A stretch of 7,291 bases of DNA from Bacillota bacterium (lineage in GTDB: Bacteria; Bacillota; Clostridia; Lachnospirales; Lachnospiraceae): NCBI GenBank assembly GCA_023425485.1, contig JAFACO010000355.1, positions 1 through 7,291 on the forward strand, in the 5' to 3' direction. Positions 1 through 4,796 of the stretch are shown here, piece after piece. A model generated the notes under the pieces. The model saw only the letters and a program-made list of their open reading frames with translations, was not told the DNA's origin and made no database searches. Each line of letters opens with the position of its first letter. Position 1 is the first letter of the stretch. The position numbers were made by a program, and so were the translations under genes.

Positions 1-6
1 GCGTAT

Positions 7-36
7 ACAAATGAAATGACAAGTCATTTCATTTGT
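7..36. repeat. Perfect 14-bp inverted repeat with 2-nt centre
   Basis: The arms ACAAATGAAATGAC (7-20) and its exact reverse complement (23-36) are separated by only AA. The centre is too tight for a normal RNA loop, so an RNA form would open a few inner pairs. There is no T-run on either side. It lies about 84 bases beyond the end of the GyrI-like gene and next to a second hairpin. It could be an operator for a gene to the left of the window, part of a two-hairpin transcript end, or a small dispersed repeat. The sequence shows the symmetry only; its role is open. Confidence 0.6.
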
Positions 37-42
37 CATAAA

Positions 43-74
43 TAAATCAGAGGTTATGAAATACCTCTGATTTA
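43..74 (-). terminator. 12-bp hairpin downstream of the GyrI-like gene, probable terminator
   Basis: The arms TAAATCAGAGGT (43-54) and ACCTCTGATTTA (63-74) pair perfectly over 12 bp around an 8-base loop. On the minus strand it falls 45 bases after the stop codon of the GyrI-like gene and is followed by the T-rich but imperfect tract ATTTATTTATG. The position fits the transcript end of the SDR/GyrI-like unit. The weak U-tract makes this a moderate call. The symmetric stem could also act on plus-strand transcripts. Confidence 0.5.
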
Positions 75-119
75 ACATATTATCTCTCTTTTTAGTTTCA
101 AAGTATTATAAAAAAGCTA

Positions 120-743
120 TTATGAACTTTTACTTACGTGAAACCGTAGTATAGTTTTCAATTTACTACTCTCGGTCTTGCGAGGATCTGAAAGATATAT
201 TTCCCTATGAGTAAGGCAACTTCTGCTATAACCATTATCCGTACAATACTGTTTCATAATATCGAAACTTGCGGGTTCGTCATCATAGGAACCTAAGTGA
301 AGCATTTGACAACACAATCCTTCGGTTATTGTCTCAATTTTAATTTTATCAAGATAAGTATTCGGCTTTTTCTTCTTTACTTCAATGATAAACCTTTCAA
401 ATAATTCATTAGTTAAAAAATCGGGTTGGCGAATCATGATAGAGTATGCGAAGTTGCTTTTATCTGTTAAGGGTTTACTCTTATCAACCAAATCCCAGAC
501 CCCTTCTAACGGAAAAACGGTATAGTCATAATATCCGGTCGGAATTTCTTTGCTTTTATATGACATTTTCACTGTATAGGTAAAGCCATAGAGTGCTTGC
601 GTTACAAGTGCAAACTCATCACCATTGGGGTCACCCTCACCATCGATTATGGCAAAAGTCATGGGAGGCACGTCTATAATAGCTGGTTTATTCTTTGGTA
701 AATACAAATCTTTATATTCCTTTTTATAGTCTAATTTATCCAT
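120..743 (-). CDS. GyrI-like small-molecule-binding domain protein (COG4832 type)
   Basis: Stand-alone 207-residue GyrI-like protein with no HTH domain, so it is not a BmrR/AraC-type regulator. The N-terminal block (residues 4-40) has the DYKKEYKDLY, KPAIIDVPPM and IDGEGDPNG signatures. The YYDYTVFPLEGVW segment (71-83) and the EIYLSDPRKT...LRFHV end (181-203) are typical of this group. Members bind planar or cationic small molecules in a cleft. Some relatives, such as Listeria Lin2189, are reported to hydrolyse cyclopropanoid toxins; whether this protein is catalytic is inference. The start is the ATG at 743, preceded by GTGAGG six bases away. An in-frame GTG at 755 lies inside that ribosome site and is rejected. 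The gene sits 53 bases downstream of the SDR gene on the same strand with no clear promoter between, suggesting one transcript. The cytoplasmic location is inferred from the lack of signal or membrane segments. Confidence 0.85.
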   Translation of the reverse strand: MDKLDYKKEYKDLYLPKNKPAIIDVPPMTFAIIDGEGDPNGDEFALVTQALYGFTYTVKMSYKSKEIPTGYYDYTVFPLEGVWDLVDKSKPLTDKSNFAYSIMIRQPDFLTNELFERFIIEVKKKKPNTYLDKIKIETITEGLCCQMLHLGSYDDEPASFDIMKQYCTDNGYSRSCLTHREIYLSDPRKTESSKLKTILRFHVSKSS

Positions 744-796
744 CCTATTCCTCACTTCTATTCATATAGAAAATTGATTAATCTATTTTTAACCTA

Positions 797-1543
797 CTAT
801 TCTTTTTCTATTTTATATTGCCAATTCCAATCCCCATGATATATCATTCTTTTATTCATTCCACCATCAATAGTTAATGTTTCACCAGTGATAAAATCCT
901 GATTACATAAATAAAGCACCATATTAGATATATCCTTTGGAGTTCCTACTTTACCAGCTGGAATTGCAGCCTTATCGGCCTGGCTAAAATCATCCTCCTC
1001 ATTTACATTAATCCAACCTGGAGCGATGCAATTTACTAATACCTCCGGACCTAAGGATATCGCTAACGCATGAGTCAACGCTACAATTCCGCCCTTTGTA
1101 CTTGCGTAGGCTTCACTATCCGGTTCTGATTGAAAGGCTCTAGAGGATGCAATATTAATGATTCGTCCACGATTTTTCACAAGTTCAGCTTTACATAATC
1201 TACTCAATTCATAGGGTGCCTTTAACCCTACGGACAAGGTGTAATCAAATTCTTCATAGGATAAATCAGTTAAAATTCCTTTATTACCTCTGCAAGCGTT
1301 GTTGACCAGAACATCGATTCTTTGAAGCTTCTCCAGACCAAACCGAACGAAGTCGCGAAGGCTATCAGGATTAGCTACATCACCATAAAAATAATATAAA
1401 TTAGGATTGTCCGTTATGAAATCACAGGAATTCTTATCATCAAAATCTATGAAACATACCCGATCACCAGCTTCTATAAAATCCATGCATATTTGCTTGC
1501 CAATCCCATGCCCGCCTCCAGTTACTAGGATACCTCTATTCAT
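797..1543 (-). CDS. SDR-family NAD(P)-dependent oxidoreductase
   Basis: Classical short-chain dehydrogenase/reductase of 248 residues, the usual length for the family. It has a Rossmann cofactor motif TGGGHGIG (8-15) and an acidic FIDFDD after the second strand (31-36), which suggests NAD(H) over NADP(H). D55-V56 and the NNAC structural motif (81-84, normally NNAG) follow. The catalytic Ser133, Tyr146 and Lys150 lie in IASS and YASTK, then IAPGWI (173-178) and a C-terminal TGETLTIDGG (219-228). The Asn usually found in the VNLKG-like segment of helix 4 reads as Gly106 (SVGLKAP). Substrate cannot be told. The start is the ATG at 1543, preceded by AAGGAG seven bases upstream. The longer frame up to 1582 lacks such a site. 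It is first in a likely two-gene transcript with the GyrI-like gene. Confidence 0.92.
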   Translation of the reverse strand: MNRGILVTGGGHGIGKQICMDFIEAGDRVCFIDFDDKNSCDFITDNPNLYYFYGDVANPDSLRDFVRFGLEKLQRIDVLVNNACRGNKGILTDLSYEEFDYTLSVGLKAPYELSRLCKAELVKNRGRIINIASSRAFQSEPDSEAYASTKGGIVALTHALAISLGPEVLVNCIAPGWINVNEEDDFSQADKAAIPAGKVGTPKDISNMVLYLCNQDFITGETLTIDGGMNKRMIYHGDWNWQYKIEKE

Positions 1544-1550
1544 ATACAGA

Positions 1551-1556
1551 CTCCTT
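1551..1556 (-). promoter_or_regulatory. Ribosome binding site of the SDR gene
   Basis: AAGGAG on the minus strand, seven bases before the ATG at 1543. It decides the start in favour of MNRGILVTGG over an in-frame ATG further upstream. Confidence 0.8.
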
Positions 1557-1654
1557 CTTGATGTTATTCTACTTATCATCATTTAATCTATTGTAATTCT
1601 TATATTCACGATTGTTAATTATCCATTTGGGTTTATTGTATCATATCTATAAGT

Positions 1655-1660
1655 ATTATA
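1655..1660 (-). promoter_or_regulatory. Extended -10 promoter element for the SDR/GyrI-like unit
   Basis: On the minus strand the sequence TGGTATAAT carries a perfect -10 hexamer with the TG extended -10 element. No good -35 is seen at 16-18 bases; that region instead holds a tandem GAAATG GAAATG. A start site near 1648 would leave a leader of about 105 bases before the SDR ATG. The match is good but promoter calls from an extended -10 alone in A+T-rich DNA carry real risk. Confidence 0.45.
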
Positions 1661-1755
1661 CCATGCATTTCCATTTCATAACCGAATAAGATAACTATAG
1701 TCCTATATACGTCAACTAATAAGTTAGTTAGTTGGGTTTAGTTTCTTTCAAAAAA

Positions 1756-2145
1756 TCATAGTTTTTCAACTAATTTTAATATATTAGTCCTTATCTTATC
1801 GATTACTAATTCAAATTCCTCATCACTCTTGCCACTGGGGTCATCGAGACCCCAGTCGTATCTTTCTTTGCAAGGGAGATAAGGACAATTTACATTACAT
1901 CCCATAGTAATTACAATATCAACTGGTGGAATCTCCTCTAAAAGCTTTGAGTGTTGTGTGGCTTCCATATCAACATTATAAAGCTTTTTCATCAACCTAA
2001 CTGCATCCTGATTAATATGTGGTTTTGTTTCTGTACCAGCTGAATAGCATTCGAAAGCCTCCGAACCATAATATTTTCCAAGTGCTTCTGCTATTTGACT
2101 TCGGCACGAATTATGAACACATATAAAAGCTACTTTAGACAACAT
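1756..2145 (-). CDS. arsC: Arsenate reductase ArsC (low-molecular-weight phosphatase-fold, thioredoxin-coupled type)
   Basis: A 129-residue cytoplasmic enzyme that reduces arsenate to arsenite, which Acr3 then exports. The phosphatase-type P-loop CVHNSCRS has the nucleophile Cys9 and Arg15 in CX5R form. YSAGTETKPHINQDAV (34-49) and DIVITMGC (76-83) follow. Cys83, Cys87 and Cys92 lie in a cluster that should provide the redox relay, and WGLDDPSGK (98-106) holds the general-acid Asp (D101 or D102). In S. aureus pI258 ArsC the relay cysteines are seven residues apart; here Cys83 and Cys87 are four apart with an extra Cys92. I recall this arrangement from clostridial ArsC proteins. The ATG at 2145 is chosen because it starts at the family's usual N-terminus. 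Its Shine-Dalgarno AGGGAG lies about 11 bases upstream inside acr3. It overlaps the acr3 end by 11 bases, implying coupled translation, and is last in the ars operon. Confidence 0.94.
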   Translation of the reverse strand: MLSKVAFICVHNSCRSQIAEALGKYYGSEAFECYSAGTETKPHINQDAVRLMKKLYNVDMEATQHSKLLEEIPPVDIVITMGCNVNCPYLPCKERYDWGLDDPSGKSDEEFELVIDKIRTNILKLVEKL

Positions 2146-3199
2146 AATTATCAGTTCTCCCTTCAAAAAATTTCCTTTTTAAATAAAATGCGACATTAAC
2201 CAATGCAATCATAACTGGCACCTCAATTAACGGTCCAATAACAGCTGCAAAAGCTTGATCCGATGCAATGCCAAAAACAGCTGCAGCAACCGCAATTGCT
2301 AATTCAAAATTATTGCTGGCTGCGGTAAATGACAATGTAATTGATTGCTCATAATTAAATTTACTCTTATAAGATATGTAAAAGCTAACAAGAAACATAA
2401 TTATAAAATAGATTAACAATGGGATTGCGATTCTTATTACATGAAGTGGATGCTGTATTATCTGCTCTCCCTTTGTACAGAACATAATAACTATGGTGTA
2501 TAATAAAGCAATAAGTGCATAGGGTGATATTTTGGGTAAGAAATGTTTTTCATACCATTCTATTCCCTTCATTCGGGTCAAACTAAACCTGGTTATTAAT
2601 CCAGCAACAAAAGGAATGCCTAAATAGATAAGTACACTTTTTGCTACTTCCCACATAGAAATGCTTACCGTCTGACCACCCCAGGAAAATCCAAGTAATT
2701 TCGGCAGTAGCGAAATAAAGAAATAAATATAGACGGAGTATAATAGGATTTGAAAAATCGAATTTAAAGCAACTAAGGCAGCACAATATTCATTATCACC
2801 CTTAGCCAGAGTATTCCAAACAATAACCATAGCAATACATCTTGCTAAGCCGATGATTATTAATCCCATAGCAAAACCAGATAAATCAGGAAGAAATGTT
2901 ACGGCTAGAACAAACATTAAGATTGGTCCAATGATCCAATTCTGTATTAAAGAAAAGGCTAATACTTTTCTGTCTTTTGCTACTTCACCAATTTTTTCGT
3001 ATTTAACTTTTGCCAGCGGAGGATACATCATTACAATTAATCCTATTGCGATAGGCCACGAAATAGTTCCGGTACTCATTCCTTCCATGGTTTTGCCAAT
3101 GCCGGGAAAAATATATCCTATAGCAACTCCAAGTGCCATAGCAACAAATATCCATAATGTTAGAAATCGATCTAGAAAACCCAATTTTACTTTACCCAT
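2135..3199 (-). CDS. acr3: Acr3 arsenite efflux permease
   Basis: A 354-residue integral membrane protein of the ACR3 family (BASS/BART superfamily). It exports As(III), probably as arsenite driven by the proton motive force. About ten hydrophobic helices can be traced, starting with residues 11-31 and 46-61. Family signatures include MMYPPLAKVKYEK (57-69) and GLARCIAMVIVWN (117-129) with the essential substrate-binding Cys121 (equivalent to the key Cys of Alkaliphilus Acr3). ALNSIFQ (144-150), FTAASNNFELAIA (291-303) with conserved Glu299, and GPLIEVPVM (322-330) are also present. It is distinct from ArsB. The start is the ATG at 3199, preceded by ATGAGG eight bases upstream. A GTG at 3217 would lie upstream of that ribosome site. 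It follows arsR by 59 bases and overlaps arsC at its 3' end. Confidence 0.96.
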   Translation of the reverse strand: MGKVKLGFLDRFLTLWIFVAMALGVAIGYIFPGIGKTMEGMSTGTISWPIAIGLIVMMYPPLAKVKYEKIGEVAKDRKVLAFSLIQNWIIGPILMFVLAVTFLPDLSGFAMGLIIIGLARCIAMVIVWNTLAKGDNEYCAALVALNSIFQILLYSVYIYFFISLLPKLLGFSWGGQTVSISMWEVAKSVLIYLGIPFVAGLITRFSLTRMKGIEWYEKHFLPKISPYALIALLYTIVIMFCTKGEQIIQHPLHVIRIAIPLLIYFIIMFLVSFYISYKSKFNYEQSITLSFTAASNNFELAIAVAAAVFGIASDQAFAAVIGPLIEVPVMIALVNVAFYLKRKFFEGRTDNYVV

Positions 3200-3258
3200 A
3201 TGATTAACCTCATTCACTTAATTTTTCTAATCAATGTTTTACCTAATGACGCTCTACC

Positions 3259-3570
3259 CTATTCACACCTAAAATACTCAGCATCTTCATTAGAGACTGT
3301 CGTTAATTTTATTAACAATTCGTTTGCGTATTGTGCACCTTGAACGGAAATTGAATAATAAGTCCATTTTCCTTCATTACGTGAATTAACAATTCCACTC
3401 TGCACTAATATTTTCATATGATGAGAAAGTGTGGACTGCCCTATCTCTAATTTTTCTAATAGTACACAAGCACATTTTTCACCATTTTGTAGTAGTTCCA
3501 GTATCTTTAGTCTGTTTTCGTCACAAAATGCCTTAAATACTTTGGCATTTTCTATATGTTCATTATTCAT
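3259..3570 (-). CDS. arsR: ArsR-family As(III)-responsive repressor
   Basis: A 103-residue winged-helix dimeric repressor of the ArsR/SmtB family, which holds the ars promoter closed until As(III) or Sb(III) binds. The N-terminal helix has AFCDENRLKILELL (14-27). The metal-site segment EKCACVLLEKL (31-41) supplies Cys33 and Cys35, corresponding to the ELCVCDL motif of classical ArsR but without its third cysteine; Cys16 or Cys102 might complete a trigonal site, which is inference. The recognition helix is about GQSTLSHHMKIL (44-55) and the wing is RNEGKWTYYSI (64-74). The start is the ATG at 3570, six bases after GAGGTG; an in-frame GTG at 3579 lies next to that site and is rejected. It is first in arsR-acr3-arsC and is expected to repress its own promoter. 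Confidence 0.94.
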   Translation of the reverse strand: MNNEHIENAKVFKAFCDENRLKILELLQNGEKCACVLLEKLEIGQSTLSHHMKILVQSGIVNSRNEGKWTYYSISVQGAQYANELLIKLTTVSNEDAEYFRCE

Positions 3571-3585
3571 AGCATTCACCTCGTC

Positions 3586-3609
3586 TCATATCTATATTAT
3601 TCGATATGA
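3586..3609. promoter_or_regulatory. Inverted repeat at the ars transcription start, candidate ArsR operator
   Basis: TCATATC (3586-3592) and GATATGA (3603-3609) are a perfect 7-bp inverted repeat with a 10-base spacer. It covers the predicted ars start site and early leader. ArsR repressors usually bind such symmetric A+T-rich sites over or just after the promoter. A second short palindrome, TTGAT-N7-ATCAA at 3611-3627, overlaps the -10 and looks more like the TCAA/TTGA half-sites of related repressors. Which one is bound cannot be told here. Confidence 0.4.
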
Positions 3610-3613
3610 CTTG

Positions 3614-3642
3614 ATTATATATATCAAATCTAATTTTGTCAA
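3614..3642 (-). promoter_or_regulatory. ars operon promoter, exact consensus
   Basis: On the minus strand TTGACA (3642-3637) and TATAAT (3619-3614) are separated by exactly 17 bases, a perfect housekeeping-sigma promoter. The predicted start is near 3607, leaving a leader of about 37 bases before the arsR ATG. A promoter this strong needs a tight repressor, in keeping with ArsR control. Confidence 0.88.
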
Positions 3643-3696
3643 TATGACATTAATATAACTATTAAATAGTTAAAGTAATACCTGGAACATGAAAAG

Positions 3697-3710
3697 TATA
3701 TACGTATATA
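3697..3710. repeat. Perfect 14-bp palindrome TATATACGTATATA
   Basis: Self-complementary with no spacer, ending three bases before the -35 of the marR promoter and about 55 bases upstream of the ars -35. This is a typical place for an activator site or an auxiliary operator in a divergent region. Alternating TA sequence can form such palindromes by chance in A+T-rich DNA, though the CG centre makes it less trivial. Confidence 0.45.
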
Positions 3711-3712
3711 TC

Positions 3713-3741
3713 TTGACAAAAATAGGAAAAATAATTATAAT
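3713..3741 (+). promoter_or_regulatory. marR/membrane protein promoter, exact consensus
   Basis: TTGACA (3713-3718) and TATAAT (3736-3741) are separated by exactly 17 bases. The predicted start is near 3748, giving a leader of about 46 bases before the marR ATG at 3794. Its -10 is inside the left arm of a long inverted repeat, which points to strong but repressed transcription. Confidence 0.88.
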
Positions 3742-3776
3742 ATGTACACATACTATTAGTACACATATTATAATTA
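3732..3776. promoter_or_regulatory. Candidate MarR operator: 14-bp inverted repeat with internal direct repeats
   Basis: The arms TAATTATAATATGT (3732-3745) and ACATATTATAATTA (3763-3776) are perfect reverse complements around 17 bases. Inside lie two direct copies of GTACACATA (3744-3752 and 3759-3767) starting 15 bases apart, and a smaller palindrome TATGT-AC-ACATA (3741-3752). The whole block runs from the -10 to about +28 of the marR promoter. MarR proteins commonly bind palindromes of this size over their own promoter, so autorepression is the natural reading. Binding itself is inference. Confidence 0.65.
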
Positions 3777-3780
3777 AAAT

Positions 3781-3786
3781 GGAGGG
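3781..3786 (+). promoter_or_regulatory. Ribosome binding site of the marR-family gene
   Basis: GGAGGG seven bases before the ATG at 3794. It fixes the start. The in-frame ATG far upstream at 3689 would precede the promoter and cannot be used by this transcript. Confidence 0.85.
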
Positions 3787-3793
3787 AATTGTT

Positions 3794-4237
3794 ATGGAAA
3801 TACAACAGTCATTGGGCTACCTTCTAAATACTAGTGCCAGGTTAATGAAAAGAAAACTAGATCTTCAGCTTAAAGCCTATGGCATTACCACTGCGCAATG
3901 GGCAGTCTTGAAGTTATTATCGGTGGAGGATAATTTATCGCAAGCTGAAATAGCTGATAAAACAAACGCTGATAGGGCCACATGTGGAGCTGTCATTGAT
4001 AAGCTCATTTCAAAAGAATTATTACAAAAGGAATTATATGAAAATGACCGTAGAAGCTATCGAGTAAGGATTTTACCACCAGCACTAGCTATTGTAAACA
4101 AAGTTACTTTATTAGCTAAAGGCGTAAATGAATTATCGGTTAATGGACTATCTGATACAGAAATTAGTATTCTTACTCAATGCTTGAATACAATTATATC
4201 AAATTTAGGAGGTGATAAAGATGCCATGGACGCATGA
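3794..4237 (+). CDS. MarR-family winged-helix transcriptional regulator
   Basis: A 147-residue protein of normal MarR length, expected to act as a DNA-binding dimer whose affinity falls when a small ligand or oxidant is bound. The N-terminal dimerisation helix (about 5-28) leads to YGITTAQWAVLKLL (29-42). The helix-turn-helix spans roughly NLSQAEIADKTNADRATCGA (47-66), with the recognition helix carrying Cys64. The wing holds the family hallmark DRRSYRVRIL (85-94), and a C-terminal helix from about 117 completes the dimer. A cysteine in the recognition helix is suggestive of thiol or metalloid sensing, but it is unproven. It overlaps the next gene by 17 bases, so the two form a translationally coupled pair. 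It diverges from the ars operon. The operator-like repeat over its promoter suggests autoregulation. The ligand cannot be predicted. Confidence 0.92.
   Translation: MEIQQSLGYLLNTSARLMKRKLDLQLKAYGITTAQWAVLKLLSVEDNLSQAEIADKTNADRATCGAVIDKLISKELLQKELYENDRRSYRVRILPPALAIVNKVTLLAKGVNELSVNGLSDTEISILTQCLNTIISNLGGDKDAMDA
4207..4214 (+). promoter_or_regulatory. Strong ribosome binding site of the membrane protein gene, inside marR
   Basis: AGGAGGTG six bases before the ATG at 4221. It is a near-perfect anti-16S match located within the last codons of the marR-family gene and settles the start of the overlapping gene. Confidence 0.9.
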
Positions 4238-4607
4238 AATCCTTCGGGCATTTTTTGTTACTTTTGGAGCACTGCAAACAATTTCAAATATCACATATTT
4301 AATGAAAAAGAATGGACTTGAATTAGCAAGAAAGCAACACAAAGAATTGCCAAGCAATACTACTGATAAACAGATAAGAGTCAAAACAATAGGTATGTTT
4401 TTATTTGGTATTCTATTTTTAGTAACGGGTTTATTTTCGTATTTTACTCGCTCTTATTATGAGCTGAGTTTTATTATTGCTTTGGGTGTTTATATGATTT
4501 ATGCATTGATTGAAGCATCATATTATAGATTTTGGAGAACAATTGGAGCTTGTGTCATATCCGTTTTATTATTCTGGGTTGCTTTACTGGTAAAGTTCGT
4601 AAAATAA
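4221..4607 (+). CDS. Small four-helix integral membrane protein of unknown function
   Basis: I do not recognise a named family. The 128-residue product is strongly hydrophobic, with four likely membrane helices at about 6-27, 56-75, 81-102 and 107-127. A polar stretch between the first two (28-54: KKNGLELARKQHKELP and following) is rich in charges and is the largest loop. It has no signal peptide, no transporter signature such as the SMR-family GxG pattern, and no metal-binding motif; the one cysteine is Cys111. It starts at the ATG at 4221 with an excellent ribosome site and overlaps the marR-family gene by 17 bases, so it is probably the regulated partner of that repressor. A role in efflux or membrane protection would fit that setting but is guesswork. 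A small multidrug exporter is less likely because of the missing signatures. Confidence 0.85.
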   Translation: MPWTHEILRAFFVTFGALQTISNITYLMKKNGLELARKQHKELPSNTTDKQIRVKTIGMFLFGILFLVTGLFSYFTRSYYELSFIIALGVYMIYALIEASYYRFWRTIGACVISVLLFWVALLVKFVK

Positions 4608-4676
4608 AGTAGTATACCTTTCTGCCTTAATACAATATAAGTCATAGTTATGGACGTGTTTATACGGTGGTATATA

Positions 4677-4715
4677 AGCAAGAAAAGTGGTGGTTTTGAG
4701 AAGTCAAACCACCAC
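4677..4715 (-). terminator. Intrinsic terminator of the leucine-rich-repeat protein gene
   Basis: GTGGTGGTTT (4687-4696) and AAACCACCAC (4706-4715) form a perfect 10-bp stem with a 9-base loop. On the minus strand the stem is followed directly by TTTTCTTGCTT, while the plus strand has no T-run after it. The direction therefore matches the repeat protein gene, which ends 82 bases upstream at 4797. It may still help stop the convergent membrane protein transcript. Confidence 0.8.
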
Positions 4716-4796
4716 ATAATATGACTAGGAAAACATTATAGTTGCAACTAAACGATTATAAAGAAAACACAGAGGATTATTAGATTAACTTTTAAA

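Noticed and set aside
1710..1715. TTGACG on the minus strand as a -35 for a second SDR promoter
   Set aside because: The best -10 at the right distance is only a poor match, and the extended -10 at 1655-1660 is better.
1713..1734. Hairpin CAACTAA / TTAGTTG after arsC as the ars operon terminator
   Set aside because: Only 7 bp, A+T rich, and not followed by a T-run on the minus strand; too weak to call, so the end of the ars transcript is unresolved and read-through into the SDR gene is possible.
2583..2786. Minus-strand 67-codon reading frame within acr3
   Set aside because: It lies in another frame of the well-supported acr3 gene, has no family resemblance and no sensible upstream ribosome site.
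2853..3203. Plus-strand 116-codon reading frame opposite acr3
   Set aside because: Antisense shadow of acr3; the protein has no recognisable domain and acr3 is unmistakable.
3431..3658. Plus-strand 75-codon reading frame opposite arsR
   Set aside because: Antisense to arsR and running through its promoter; low-complexity Ser/Phe-rich translation.
3689..3793. Longer start for the marR-family gene at 3689
   Set aside because: This would place the start codon upstream of the perfect promoter and the ribosome site, and the added residues are not MarR-like.
4523..4717. Minus-strand 64-codon reading frame between the membrane protein and repeat protein genes
   Set aside because: It starts inside the terminator hairpin and runs antisense into the membrane protein gene; no ribosome site or family match.
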